Shown here: positions 17,240 through 26,076 of the stretch, piece by piece
Numbering within the stretch: the stretch's first letter is position 1
Layout: every line of letters starts with the position of its first letter
DNA from: JANWHF01 sp036276235
GTDB taxonomy: Bacteria; Planctomycetota; Phycisphaerae; Tepidisphaerales; Tepidisphaeraceae
Reading direction: 5' to 3'
DNA length: 59,114 nucleotides
Assembly (NCBI GenBank): GCA_036276235.1
Contig: DATBDZ010000070.1
Span: 1 to 59,114, forward strand
Notes under the pieces: model-generated
Database searches by the model: none
What the model saw: only the letters and a program-made list of their open reading frames with translations
Told to the model about the DNA's origin: nothing
Program-made: the position numbers and the translations under genes

Positions 17240-18205
17240 ATGGCGCAAATGTACCGATGGTTGAGCGCTCGCGCTGGGCTTATTGCAGACCGATTGGCTG
17301 ACCAGCGCGGGGCGGCATGGCCCAAAACGACTGCCGCTCCTGAGCTCATTGAGGAGTTGCGCCATGCGGTGGGCCTCCTCTCACAGGAGTCGGAGGGCGG
17401 CGGCCAACGCGAAGAGTTCTGGAATTCCAGTCTTCGTGAGCTGCGCGATCTCATCCAGCATGATGATCCTTCCCGATTCCTGCGCTGGCCGGTCATTGCC
17501 AAAACGATGTTCGTCAACAATTCGCTGACCTCGCTTCGGCAATGGCGCTGGCTGAAGCGCTCTGCGCAGCGCGCGAGGTGGCTCGGCGCGCTGGAGGAGA
17601 ATTCCATTGGAGATCCCAAGCCGTTTCTACTCAACACCCGAACCAGTGGAAACCAAATCAATCATACGTACCACCTGGCCCAGTTTGAGGACAAAACTCA
17701 CCGATCCGTTTCGGAGGCGCGGTTAATCCTGGAGTTCGGCGGCGGCTACGGAAGCATGTGCCGCCAGGCTCATAAGCTGGGTTTTCGCGGGCGATACATT
17801 ATCTTTGACCTTCCTGAATTCAGTTGCTTACAGCGATTCTATCTGAAGGCCATCGGCCTTCCCGTCGCCGCCGGCATAAGTGACGCGGGACAAAATGCCA
17901 TTGCATTGGTTTCCAATCTCGCGGACCTGAGGCAAACACTGAACCTCGTATCGGCGGAACTGTCGCCGCGGATGTTCATTGCAACCTGGTCTCTCAGTGA
18001 GGTGCCGGTCGAGCTTCGACGCGAGATTTGGCCTTTGATCGAGCGGTTCGATTCGTACCTCGTAGGGTACCAAACCGCGTTCGGAAGCACTTCGAACACC
18101 GAGTACTTCGGCCAATGGGTGCGCGACAACCCGACTGTCAAATGGAACAACTATCTGGTGCCCGCGATTCGCCGATTCAATTGGTATCTCATGGGCACGC
18201 GTTGA
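17240..18205 (+). CDS. Putative sugar O-methyltransferase
   Basis: Protein of about 321 residues. The SAM-binding loop is LILEFGGGYGSMCRQA, and FLLNTRTSGNQINHTYHLAQF upstream resembles the putative sugar O-methyltransferases found in polysaccharide clusters. ATG 17240 is preferred to 17123: AAGG is about 7 nt upstream and the extra 39 residues have no domain character. It is the third methyltransferase of the locus, so the glycan is probably multiply methylated. Confidence 0.68.
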   Translation: MAQMYRWLSARAGLIADRLADQRGAAWPKTTAAPELIEELRHAVGLLSQESEGGGQREEFWNSSLRELRDLIQHDDPSRFLRWPVIAKTMFVNNSLTSLRQWRWLKRSAQRARWLGALEENSIGDPKPFLLNTRTSGNQINHTYHLAQFEDKTHRSVSEARLILEFGGGYGSMCRQAHKLGFRGRYIIFDLPEFSCLQRFYLKAIGLPVAAGISDAGQNAIALVSNLADLRQTLNLVSAELSPRMFIATWSLSEVPVELRREIWPLIERFDSYLVGYQTAFGSTSNTEYFGQWVRDNPTVKWNNYLVPAIRRFNWYLMGTR

Positions 18206-18266
18206 CGATTTGCGGCGATGGGTCGATCGGCACGGACTGCTTGGTCCTGTCTGTACACACACCTGC

Positions 18267-19853
18267 TTATCCGCGCTGGACGCCGGCGATAAATGACCGG
18301 GGCAATGCAAGAAGCTCCAGGAACATTTCTTTAGACGTCGATCGGATCGCCAACATACTTGCAGCAAATCCGCTGGCGGAGCCGATCAGCAATGCCGGCA
18401 TCGCTCCCAGGCGCACCGATACAAAGTGCGCCGCGGCGAAGCCGACGGCGCCCCCCACCAATCCGCTGAAAACCGGCGGGCTCAAAACCAGCTTGACGGC
18501 CTCGAGCCCGCGTGAGAACCATCCTGCGGTCCCGCCGCCAATTGCCACAATCGCAATTCCCGTCTCCATGATTGAATAAAAGATCGCAACGCCGACCGCC
18601 ATGCTTGTCGCCGCGCCCAGATGTGCCGCGAAAGTAATGATTGCCAAAAATCCAATCGCGCTGATCGCTGCACTGATCAGATATGCGTTCAATCGTCCTT
18701 GCGCAATTAGCAGGCTTGTCGATGGCACGCCCAGCAGGCGGAAAGCCGTTCCGATGCTCAGTGCCTGGAGGGCCGGGATCGCTTCAACCCATTTCTCGTG
18801 CCAGATCACCCGCAACAGCGGATCAGCGACGCCGGCCTGGAGAAAACACAACGGAATGCCTATGGCGCACAAATACCGTGCGGCCCTAAGAAATCCGCTC
18901 AATTGACGGGTTGAGTCTCCCCTCAAGTGCCCCAGGACCGGAAGCAGCACGCCGGCAAGGCTTTGGCTCAGGAGCGTCAACATCTGCGATGACAATTGAA
19001 AGGCAAAGAAATAGATGCCAACCTGCTCGACAGAGTTGGTTGCGTCCAGAACAAGGTAGTCGCACTGCCAGACGACCTGGAAGAGCAAAAAGGTCAACGT
19101 CAGCTTCCAGCCATCTCCAAGCATGACCCGCCAGCGCGACCAGTGTGGCTGGCGTAAAATTTTAACGGGCGACAGAAAGAATCCGGCTGAAGCACGCAGA
19201 ATTGCTGCAAGGAGGATTGGCAAAACAAGTGCGTACGGACCGAACCCCAGGATCGCCAGAACGATGCTTGCGACCGTGGAAGCAATCGTCATTAACGTGT
19301 TCAATCGAGCGATCAGGACAAATCGCAGATCCATCGACAGCTTGGCAAAGGGAACGGCAGCCGGCGCTGTGATCCAATAGCCGAAGCTCATCAGCATCAG
19401 CGGACCTATCACGCCCGTGGATTTGGCCGACCAGACCGCGCACATCAGGCCCGTCACGATCACGCAAATGAACCCCAACACCATCTCGAGCCAAAAGGCA
19501 TCCGCGCTCCATGCCGCGTAGCGCTTGGGATGCCGCATCAACAATTGGGCGATGCCGAATTCCTTAATTTGCGCCGGAAATATAGATGCCGCCATCGCTG
19601 TCGCTGCCAGACCCATGTCATGCTTTGACAGATTCCACGCAACCACCACCTGCCCGGCAAACGAAACGCCTTTGACGATCAGCGATGAGATGAAATTGGA
19701 TGCGAGCCCGCGGGCGGCATGATGACCGTAGGTCGGACGTGCGTTTTGCGGCGCCGGCCGGGGTAGCTCGGTCAATGGTTCGGCGGGCGGGTCTGCCATG
19801 TCGTTATGTCGAGCCGTTTCTATCATGTGGGGCGGCCGATCCCGCCATTTCAA
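18267..19853 (-). CDS. Wzx-type polysaccharide flippase
   Basis: MOP-superfamily membrane protein of 528 residues or fewer, with about fourteen hydrophobic segments. The first (ASNFISSLIVKGVSFAGQVVV) is the usual entry of oligosaccharide flippases. Wzx proteins move lipid-linked repeat units across the inner membrane. This fits a lipid-linked assembly route together with the ligase/Wzy-like gene. The exact start is unclear: 19853, 19826 and 19799 are all possible and none has a good ribosome-binding site. Confidence 0.85.
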   Translation of the reverse strand: MKWRDRPPHMIETARHNDMADPPAEPLTELPRPAPQNARPTYGHHAARGLASNFISSLIVKGVSFAGQVVVAWNLSKHDMGLAATAMAASIFPAQIKEFGIAQLLMRHPKRYAAWSADAFWLEMVLGFICVIVTGLMCAVWSAKSTGVIGPLMLMSFGYWITAPAAVPFAKLSMDLRFVLIARLNTLMTIASTVASIVLAILGFGPYALVLPILLAAILRASAGFFLSPVKILRQPHWSRWRVMLGDGWKLTLTFLLFQVVWQCDYLVLDATNSVEQVGIYFFAFQLSSQMLTLLSQSLAGVLLPVLGHLRGDSTRQLSGFLRAARYLCAIGIPLCFLQAGVADPLLRVIWHEKWVEAIPALQALSIGTAFRLLGVPSTSLLIAQGRLNAYLISAAISAIGFLAIITFAAHLGAATSMAVGVAIFYSIMETGIAIVAIGGGTAGWFSRGLEAVKLVLSPPVFSGLVGGAVGFAAAHFVSVRLGAMPALLIGSASGFAASMLAIRSTSKEMFLELLALPRSFIAGVQRG

Positions 19854-19909
19854 TCATCGACGCAATCCCAGCCCGTACAAATAGGCCGGCGTCGAAAACC
19901 GCCTTCATC

Positions 19910-21073
19910 TTATCGGCCCTGTGACGATAGCCCAATCGCGATGTCGTCCAGCGCGGCGGCCATGCTGGCGGCTGTCTGGCCCCACTTGAACCGCTGCACG
20001 TTCTCAAAACCGCGCCGGCGCAGTTCGCCGGCATGATCTGGATCGGTCAATACTCTTTGAATGGAGTTGCCGAGTGCGGTTGGTTGATCCGGCTCGACCA
20101 GATCGGCGGCGTTGCCGCACACTTCGGGAAGCGCGCAGATATTCGCCACGATCACGGGCGTGCCGAACGACATCGCTTCAACCGCTGGGATGCCAAACGA
20201 CTCGCAAACGCTCATGAAGACAAAGCACCTTGCCTGCTGATATCGCTGGGCGACCAGCGCGCCATCGATCCGTCCCTCGATGATGACGCGATCGCCAACA
20301 CCCAGTGAACGCGCCAGCTCAGATAGTTCTTCGCGATAAGCCGGCGCGACGTCGCCGACGATTCGGTAGACCAAGGACTCAAGTCCCGCCCGCTTCACGA
20401 GCAATGCCAGCGCGCGAATCACCAGCGCCTGCCGCTTGTATGCGGCGACGTTGCTCACCGTTAGGATCTCCAGCGGCCGGCTCGCGAGGGCGGGCCGGTT
20501 CGCATCGGCGCCTGTCAGCCATTCATCGGGGACGCCGTTATAGAAGACGCAATCGCGCCGCGGCTTTAGGGAAAGACGCGAGCAAATCAGGTCGCGCAGA
20601 TACGCGCTGGTCCAGCCGACGCAGGCGGCCGTCGGAAGCGATCGCGCCTGCACGCGGCGTTTGAGCGCCGACAGCGCGCGATCGCGCCAGCCGTTCCATG
20701 CGATCGGCTGATATGGAAACGGATTCTGGCAATGCGCGAGTGTCGGGATCGGCATCCCCGGGATGACCGTTCCATTCAATTGCACGATCGCACCGATATG
20801 ATTCTGCAGTGACCATTCGGCAAGCGGCCCTCGCTCGTATCGCGCCCGGGCAAATTGCCCGCCAATACCTTCACACTTCAAAGCCGCGACACCCGGCGCT
20901 TTCAGCCCCCGCTCGAGTTCCTGATGCATTGGATTTTGTGGATTTAGCGCGATTGTAATTTGCCAATCGGGCCGCTGCATCGCCAGATGATTGCTTAGCT
21001 CGCGGGCGACCGTTACGCCGCCGCCCCCGCCCACCGATAGCGCGTTGACCAACACATGTCGAGCCTGACCCAT
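19910..21073 (-). CDS. Family 4 glycosyltransferase
   Basis: GT-B enzyme of 387 residues. It starts LVNALSVGGGGGVTVARELSNHL, the glycine-rich acceptor loop of GT4 mannosyl- and rhamnosyltransferase-like enzymes. Near the C-terminus FVFMSVCESFGIPAVEAMSFGTPVI carries the donor-binding EX7E motif. It is co-directional with the flippase, 56 nt upstream of it, so the two are likely cotranscribed. Confidence 0.88.
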   Translation of the reverse strand: MGQARHVLVNALSVGGGGGVTVARELSNHLAMQRPDWQITIALNPQNPMHQELERGLKAPGVAALKCEGIGGQFARARYERGPLAEWSLQNHIGAIVQLNGTVIPGMPIPTLAHCQNPFPYQPIAWNGWRDRALSALKRRVQARSLPTAACVGWTSAYLRDLICSRLSLKPRRDCVFYNGVPDEWLTGADANRPALASRPLEILTVSNVAAYKRQALVIRALALLVKRAGLESLVYRIVGDVAPAYREELSELARSLGVGDRVIIEGRIDGALVAQRYQQARCFVFMSVCESFGIPAVEAMSFGTPVIVANICALPEVCGNAADLVEPDQPTALGNSIQRVLTDPDHAGELRRRGFENVQRFKWGQTAASMAAALDDIAIGLSSQGR

Positions 21074-21242
21074 TATGGAAATCGCCTCGTGTACGAGTCC
21101 GATTGCACTGGCTGTTTCAACAGATCAACCATAAGCTAGCGCTTGAGTGGTCGTGCGCTCACTCAAAGTTGCACCTGGGCCAGATTAACGGCTCAGAGGG
21201 ATTCCACAAGTAAACCACATGGCCTCTATTATCTGATTCGTG

Positions 21243-22262
21243 ATGATGTTGAAGCAGCAATACTACGATCGGACCACCAAGGGCCAACGGATCTCCCATC
21301 TCACTCTGGCTACAAGCTGGGTCTATCTCATTTCGCTGGTGGTGATCTGGATTCTGCTTTACGCGTTGGGCGATTCGTGGTGGTTCGCAACGCTGCTTTT
21401 GTTTGGCCCGCGCTGGATCTATGCGCTGCCGCTGCTCGTGCTCGTCCCCGCCGCGCTGATTCTGCGCCGGCGAGCCTTGTGGCTGCATCTGGCGGCGGCG
21501 TTGGTCGTCGTTGGGCCGATCATGGGTCTGTGCCTGCCGTGGCGCGTTCTGTTCACGAGGAATTCCTCCGTACAGCCGTTGCGCATTATCACTTGCAATG
21601 CGCATAGCGATGAGCTGGATCGGAAGACATTTGGGGAATTCGCGGACCAGACGAAGCCCGACATCATCTGCTTGCAGGACGTGCATAAGAAAGATGTGGC
21701 AGCCCTGTTCGGCGCGCCGTGGCACACCGCCGGCGATGGCGAGCATTCGCTTGTCAGCCGATTCCCCATCCGCACGAGCAGCGACGTCGCTCCGGAACTG
21801 ACTCATGTGCCTTTCGTCGATCGATTCGACGTCGAGACACCCCAGGGCGTCATAACGATTCTTAACATTCATCTGACCTCCCCTCACACCGCTTTCAAGA
21901 GCACGCTGGAAGGCGTCCCCAACGCCGCTCAAAAGATCGACGACAACAATCAACAGCGCGAAAACGAGATGCAGCTTCTCCACGCCTACCTGCAATCAAT
22001 TCATCACCCGATCATCCTCGCCGGCGACTTCAACACGCCTCTGGAAAGCGCCGACTTTCGCCACAATTTCGGCTCGCTGGGCAACGCCTTCACCGTCGCC
22101 GGCACTGGATTCGGCCTGACCTATCATTTCGGCGGCACCAACGCCCGCATCGACCACATCCTCTTCAGCGATGCCTGGCAATGCCGCCGAAGCTGGGTGG
22201 GGCCGAATGTCGGATCGCCGCACCGGCCGGTCATCGCCGATCTCTATCGGCGGCAGCAGTGA
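21243..22262 (+). CDS. Membrane-anchored endonuclease/exonuclease/phosphatase family protein
   Basis: About 339 residues. Three N-terminal hydrophobic segments (about 20-105) are followed by an EEP catalytic domain. The motifs follow in order: ITCNAHS, IICLQDVH in place of the usual LQE, ILNIHL, ILAGDFNTP, and a final GSPHRPVIADL with the catalytic Asp-His pair. These are the residues used by DNase I-like and phospholipase-type enzymes. The membrane anchor suggests a phosphodiesterase acting outside the cytoplasm. It is the last gene of the polysaccharide region, though a functional link is not shown. GTG 21240 and ATG 21246 are alternative starts. Confidence 0.8.
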   Translation: MMLKQQYYDRTTKGQRISHLTLATSWVYLISLVVIWILLYALGDSWWFATLLLFGPRWIYALPLLVLVPAALILRRRALWLHLAAALVVVGPIMGLCLPWRVLFTRNSSVQPLRIITCNAHSDELDRKTFGEFADQTKPDIICLQDVHKKDVAALFGAPWHTAGDGEHSLVSRFPIRTSSDVAPELTHVPFVDRFDVETPQGVITILNIHLTSPHTAFKSTLEGVPNAAQKIDDNNQQRENEMQLLHAYLQSIHHPIILAGDFNTPLESADFRHNFGSLGNAFTVAGTGFGLTYHFGGTNARIDHILFSDAWQCRRSWVGPNVGSPHRPVIADLYRRQQ

Positions 22263-22284
22263 CAATTTCGGCGACGAGTCTTGT

Positions 22285-22393
22285 CCCCTCCTCCGGTACT
22301 CCGGGCGAGGGTTAGGGTGGGGGCCGTTTGCGCAGACGATGCCAGTCCTACACAACCCCCACCCAGCCCCTCCCCCGGAGTACCGGAGGAGGG
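22285..22393. repeat. Palindromic element, family H
   Basis: Left hairpin with CCTCCGGTACTCCGGG and right hairpin with CTCCCCCGGAGTACCGG arms, arranged as an outer inverted repeat. The core (TTTGCGCAGACG...CTACACAACC) is similar to the cores at 29779-29886 (CTTGCGAACGG...CTACACGACC) and, in reverse, 45200-45290. This shows one element family and not chance hairpins. Confidence 0.82.
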
Positions 22394-22456
22394 AGAAATA
22401 CCAGCCGCCTAAAGTATCACGCAACCCGCCGTCTTTTCGCAGCCGCTGCCGGCACT

Positions 22457-23317
22457 TCAAAACCGCCATCGCAGAAGCTCGGATCCGTAAAGGACCAGGA
22501 TGGCGATCGTCAGCGCCGTCATGATCTGCCCGCAAAGCACCATCGCAATGGAATGGCTGAACCGAAGGTAAAGTTGGAGCGCGCGGCACAGGCGGTAACT
22601 GAAAATCAGCCATGCGAGCAACGGCACGCACATCATCTGGATGGCGATCGCCTGTTCTGCGTGATCTCTGGGTATTGTGCCAATGGCGACGATCCATGGC
22701 ACCGCAAGGATGGGCAGCGCCAGGCCCGCCCACATCGCGATGTCAGAGCTGTACAAAACGCATCGCAGAACATGAATCTCCCGCACCTTCGCGCGAAACA
22801 TCGAGAATTGGTAGACGAAGAAGCTGGCCGCGCTGAGCAACGGCCACGCAAACGTCAGCAGCCAAAATGGAGTGGACATCATCGCGGCATAGCTGAACAG
22901 TTCGACGGAATTCCTGCCGTAAAACGGCTGTTCGAGGTACAACATCAGAGCCACAAAACCGGTCTCGCCCACGCAGGCGATCGCCATCGCGATCAGCCAA
23001 TAGACGAACAATCGCTTCGGAAATGACGGCTGCACCGGCGTGAGCTCGCGCCAGAATTTCCCCGGCCGCAGGCCGGCGACCGCGGTCTTCCAAAACGCCC
23101 GCGCGCGCCGGCTGCCCTGATGCTCGAAGACGAACCGATGCTGCCGCCGCGTGGGGTTGAGAACTTCGTCCCACTCGAATTTGAAGCCGCACTCCGGACA
23201 GCGCGGCTCGGGAATCCCGCGCAGGTTGTATTCGCACAGCGGACAAAGAATCTCATCAGGAATCGAATCCCAATTCGGCGGCGTCGCGACATCAATGGGC
23301 GGAGTTGTTGAAGGCAT
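22457..23317 (-). CDS. Zinc-ribbon membrane protein of unknown function
   Basis: Protein of 286 residues. A short N-terminus (MPSTTPP...) leads to a zinc ribbon with two CxxC pairs (CPLCEYNLRG...CPECGF, about residues 22-43). Five or so hydrophobic segments follow. Proteins with this ribbon-plus-membrane layout are common in planctomycetes, without assigned function. It shares its leader and first residues with the next upstream gene. Confidence 0.7.
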   Translation of the reverse strand: MPSTTPPIDVATPPNWDSIPDEILCPLCEYNLRGIPEPRCPECGFKFEWDEVLNPTRRQHRFVFEHQGSRRARAFWKTAVAGLRPGKFWRELTPVQPSFPKRLFVYWLIAMAIACVGETGFVALMLYLEQPFYGRNSVELFSYAAMMSTPFWLLTFAWPLLSAASFFVYQFSMFRAKVREIHVLRCVLYSSDIAMWAGLALPILAVPWIVAIGTIPRDHAEQAIAIQMMCVPLLAWLIFSYRLCRALQLYLRFSHSIAMVLCGQIMTALTIAILVLYGSELLRWRF

Positions 23318-23347
23318 ATCGAGCCGTCTCCTGAATCAGGTGAAGAA
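23305..23347. repeat. Duplicated gene-junction sequence, copy 1
   Basis: On the minus strand this stretch reads TTCACCTGATTC, then AGGAGACGGCTCGATATGCC, then TTCAACAACTCC. It holds the stop of the 118-residue gene, the GGAG ribosome-binding site and the first codons of the zinc-ribbon gene. Copy 2 at 23680-23724 differs at only a few positions. Confidence 0.8.
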
Positions 23348-23692
23348 TATCTCGATTACTCCGTGCAGCCCCGAAAAAAATGTAAGCCCCGGCCCGGCCA
23401 GAAGGATCGCGCCGACGACCACTTTCAGAGGGAACGGCAGCATCCCGCGCTTGATTGCCGATCCCCAATCCGGACCCGTCAGCAGCCATAACTGAATAAT
23501 GGCAAGCCCGGGCGTAAGGAAGACGGCAAAAAACCACAATACGGTCGGAGCATAAAGCCAGCAGAGGATGCCGAGGCCGATATTCAGCAACTGCCGAACG
23601 ACGAAACCTGCCGAGACATGCAGCCAAAACCGCTCGCGCGGTGGCGGGGTGCGGTAATCTAAAACTTTCCGTCCAGGCGTTGTGGAGGGCAT
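23336..23692 (-). CDS. Small membrane protein of unknown function
   Basis: 118 residues with two or three hydrophobic segments (about 27-60 and 88-110) and a basic N-terminus. It begins MPSTTP like the zinc-ribbon protein downstream but lacks the ribbon. The start is supported by CCGGAGAC 6-8 nt upstream. It may be a shortened paralogue left from a tandem duplication, or an unrelated gene that acquired the same leader. No function can be assigned. Confidence 0.6.
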   Translation of the reverse strand: MPSTTPGRKVLDYRTPPPRERFWLHVSAGFVVRQLLNIGLGILCWLYAPTVLWFFAVFLTPGLAIIQLWLLTGPDWGSAIKRGMLPFPLKVVVGAILLAGPGLTFFSGLHGVIEIFFT

Positions 23693-23724
23693 CGAGCCGT
23701 CTCCGGAATCAGGTGAAACCGTAG
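23680..23724. repeat. Duplicated gene-junction sequence, copy 2
   Basis: Minus strand: TTTCACCTGATTC, CGGAGACGGCTCGATGCC, CTCCACAACGCC. It covers the ribosome-binding site and first codons of the 118-residue gene and matches copy 1 at 23305-23347 over about 43 bp. Confidence 0.8.
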
Positions 23725-23728
23725 CCCT

Positions 23729-24052
23729 TCATTTGCCGCCAATGTTGTCTCCGGCCGCGCTGAGTGCTTCGCGAATCACGCCGACCCTGGCGGCGCCGAG
23801 GATGATATTGGTCGCGCCGCGCTCGCCCCACTTTCCCGAGCAAGGTTTGAACATGGTCGGCGCCATCTTTAGAACCCGTCGCTGCTGCGTCGGCGTCAGC
23901 TTGACCATCGCATGCCGCTCATCGGGATAGCCGAGTGTGGCAAAGATTTTGCCGCCGAGGCGAAAGTCAGGGTGATCCATGTGCGACGCCTCGATCGCGC
24001 CGGGCAGTTTCAAAGCGAGTTGGCGGAATTGATTGGCGGTCAAGGGTGCCAC
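23729..24052 (-). CDS. MmcQ/YjbR-family protein
   Basis: About 107 residues. The sequence (FRQLALKLPGAIE; KIFATLGY; MVKLTPTQ; WGERGATNI) follows the MmcQ/YjbR fold, a double-wing DNA-binding-like domain of unclear role. The reading frame is open to 24124, but those extra 24 codons come from a palindromic element. GTG 24052, giving VAPLTANQFRQL, is the more natural start although no clear ribosome-binding site precedes it. Confidence 0.72.
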   Translation of the reverse strand: MAPLTANQFRQLALKLPGAIEASHMDHPDFRLGGKIFATLGYPDERHAMVKLTPTQQRRVLKMAPTMFKPCSGKWGERGATNIILGAARVGVIREALSAAGDNIGGK

Positions 24053-24092
24053 GCAGTCATGACGAAACAAAGGGGGCGAGGTTGCAGAAAAT

Positions 24093-24151
24093 GCGGCGGG
24101 CAGTGCCCGCCCTACGCGACGCATTCAATCGTAGAGCGGGCACTGCCCGCC
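24093..24151. repeat. Palindromic element, family D
   Basis: Arms ATGCGGCGGGCAGTGCCCGC and GCGGGCACTGCCCGCCG face each other. Each arm is itself palindromic (GCGGGCAGTGCCCGC). A half copy is at 28503-28537. The flank CTTCGCGGGTGTGC at 24162-24175 recurs after family B copies at 28660 and 36775. Confidence 0.75.
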
Positions 24152-24227
24152 GTTTTCGTGCTTCGCGGGTGTGCGGCGACTTAGCATGACTGCGCGCTCC
24201 CGATTGGCCGCCGCTGCGCCTGTCTCG

Positions 24228-25352
24228 TCACAACTCCGGAATCTTCACCTTCTCCCCATTCTTCATCGCCGACTCATGCGCGCACAGGCCGACCATTGTC
24301 CAATTAGCGCTGGTCGGTGCGTCGGGGAAAGCCGGCTGTTTGCCTAGGACAGCTTGCAGGAAATGATGGACCAGATGCGGATGGCTGCCGCCGTGGCCGC
24401 CGCCTTGGACGAATGACAAATGCTCGGCGTCCTGGATCGCCGCCGGTTGCGTGAAGCGGCGGATCGGTTCCGGCAGGCGGCTCGCATAGTCGGGCACCTT
24501 CGTCCGCGTGGGAATCTCCGGCTCGGGCTTGCCGAGCGTGTGGATGATCGGCTCCTCGTTTTCCACCTGCTGCCACTCGAAGCTCTTCTTGCTGCCGAAC
24601 GCGTCGAAACTTTCGCGATATTGCCGCGCGGTGTCGAAGAGGCTGCGCGTCACCTCCGCGCAGACGTCGCTGTTCTTGATTTTGAACGTCGCCGTTTCGA
24701 TCGCGAAGGGGCTCTTGTAATGCTTGATCAGATCTTCGCGGATTCGTCCGGAGCCATGGCAGACGACATGCTCGGCCATTGCGGGCTGGCCCGGCTTGCT
24801 CACCAGCGCCAGGCACGGGCTGACGCAATGCGTCGCATACCACATCGGCGGCAGGCCCGGCCAGTAGCTGGGCCAGCCTTCCATATCCTGCTGATGACTG
24901 CCGCGCATGAACTGGATGCGGCCAAGTTCGCCCTTCTCGTAAAGTTCCTTGACAAATAAATACTCGCGGCTGTAGACGACCGTCTCCATCATCATGTAGA
25001 CCTTTTTCGTCTGCCGCTGAAGCTCGACGAGCCTGCGGCAATCCTCAATGCTCGTGGCCATCGGAACGGTGCAGGCGACGTGCTTCCCCGCCTTGAGCGC
25101 CGCCAGCGATTGCGGAGCATGATCCGGGATCGGCGAATTAATGTGGACAGCATCCACATTCGGATCCTTCAGCAGCTCATTGTAATCGCTGTAACGGGTG
25201 TTGATCTTGAATTTGTCGCCGACCTTGTTCAGCTCGTTCTTATCGCGCCGGCAGATGGCGTACATCTCGGCATCGGGGTGCTTCTGGTAAATCGGAATGA
25301 ACTCTGCGCCAAACCCAAGACCAACGATCGCCACGCGCACCTTGCTCGCCAT
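24228..25352 (-). CDS. Gfo/Idh/MocA-family oxidoreductase
   Basis: 374 residues. Rossmann motif VGLGFGAEF near residue 11, then NVDAVHINSPIPDHAPQSLAA and GKHVACTVPMA, where the usual EKP lysine motif is replaced by TVP. The C-terminal domain (about 130-360) has the sheet region of sugar or inositol dehydrogenases. Lack of the EKP lysine, often catalytic, means redox chemistry may differ or be lost. The ATG is preceded at 4 nt by GGAGG, so the start is secure. Planctomycetes carry many such genes; the substrate is unknown. Confidence 0.85.
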   Translation of the reverse strand: MASKVRVAIVGLGFGAEFIPIYQKHPDAEMYAICRRDKNELNKVGDKFKINTRYSDYNELLKDPNVDAVHINSPIPDHAPQSLAALKAGKHVACTVPMATSIEDCRRLVELQRQTKKVYMMMETVVYSREYLFVKELYEKGELGRIQFMRGSHQQDMEGWPSYWPGLPPMWYATHCVSPCLALVSKPGQPAMAEHVVCHGSGRIREDLIKHYKSPFAIETATFKIKNSDVCAEVTRSLFDTARQYRESFDAFGSKKSFEWQQVENEEPIIHTLGKPEPEIPTRTKVPDYASRLPEPIRRFTQPAAIQDAEHLSFVQGGGHGGSHPHLVHHFLQAVLGKQPAFPDAPTSANWTMVGLCAHESAMKNGEKVKIPEL

Positions 25353-25467
25353 AGCGCCTCCTTCGCGGATTGAAGACGTTCGATGAACCTATCGACATGG
25401 ATTCAAAGGCAAGGGCGGGAGTTTGTCAATTTGCCGTTGCTGGACCAAACGAAAGGGGTCCACGAGC

Positions 25468-26076
25468 TTACGGAGTTACAGAATCCTCACCGGCGGCTTT
25501 ACGTACCCACGACTCAAAGTTCAAGCGGCGAGGGTCGTTTGCTTCCATGATCGAATCAAGCTCGGCGCGGACATACTCCAAATCCAGTGAGCCGTGATAG
25601 GAGGAAAGCAAATCCTTTATGTCGGCTTCGTCGATCGGCCTGGCCGAAATCACTTTCATCACGATAAGCCCTTCAGCCGCACTGACGCGAACCGAGCGTC
25701 CCAGAATTGGTGCTTCCACGGCACGATCCAGCACGTGAGTGTATGCCGGAAGGGGGGGCCGCATGAGGTCGATAAGAATGTCCTGGAACTGAATCGTCGT
25801 CAGGCCATCATCGCGAAGCTCGCGGATGTTTTTCAAGAGCTCGACGGCAAAGCCGCGTGCTTCGAGGGCTTCAAAGAATGCGGGCATCGCAATCTGCGGA
25901 AGGGTCAGGAGTGCATCGATGTCATCGGTCGTTCGGACACGCGTGTGCTGAATCATCGCCAGTCCGCCGATGATCGCGTAACGGACCTGACGACTGTCGA
26001 GCACCTCGATCAGTGCATCAAAGGCGCGGCGTATCGTCGGCCCTGTTTGCGGCAAAGAGTCGTCGGTATTCGGCAC
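25468..26076 (-). CDS. AbiEii/MNT-like nucleotidyltransferase
   Basis: About 202 residues of the DNA polymerase-beta-like nucleotidyltransferase superfamily. The order is YAIIGGLA (GG at 37-38), TTDDIDALL with Asp52-x-Asp54 as metal ligands, and IQFQDILIDLM supplying the third Asp. GTG 26076 is preferred because AAGGAA lies 7 nt upstream; the frame is open to 26169. It overlaps the 86-residue upstream gene by 59 nt. Families of this type include AbiEii toxins, MNT antitoxins and standalone enzymes, so a toxin-antitoxin or defence role is possible but unproven. Confidence 0.75.
   Translation of the reverse strand: MPNTDDSLPQTGPTIRRAFDALIEVLDSRQVRYAIIGGLAMIQHTRVRTTDDIDALLTLPQIAMPAFFEALEARGFAVELLKNIRELRDDGLTTIQFQDILIDLMRPPLPAYTHVLDRAVEAPILGRSVRVSAAEGLIVMKVISARPIDEADIKDLLSSYHGSLDLEYVRAELDSIMEANDPRRLNFESWVRKAAGEDSVTP

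Noticed and set aside
23336..23692. The 118-residue gene as a frameshifted 5' part of the zinc-ribbon gene
   Set aside because: It has its own start, its own stop and different membrane segments; only the leader and six residues are shared.
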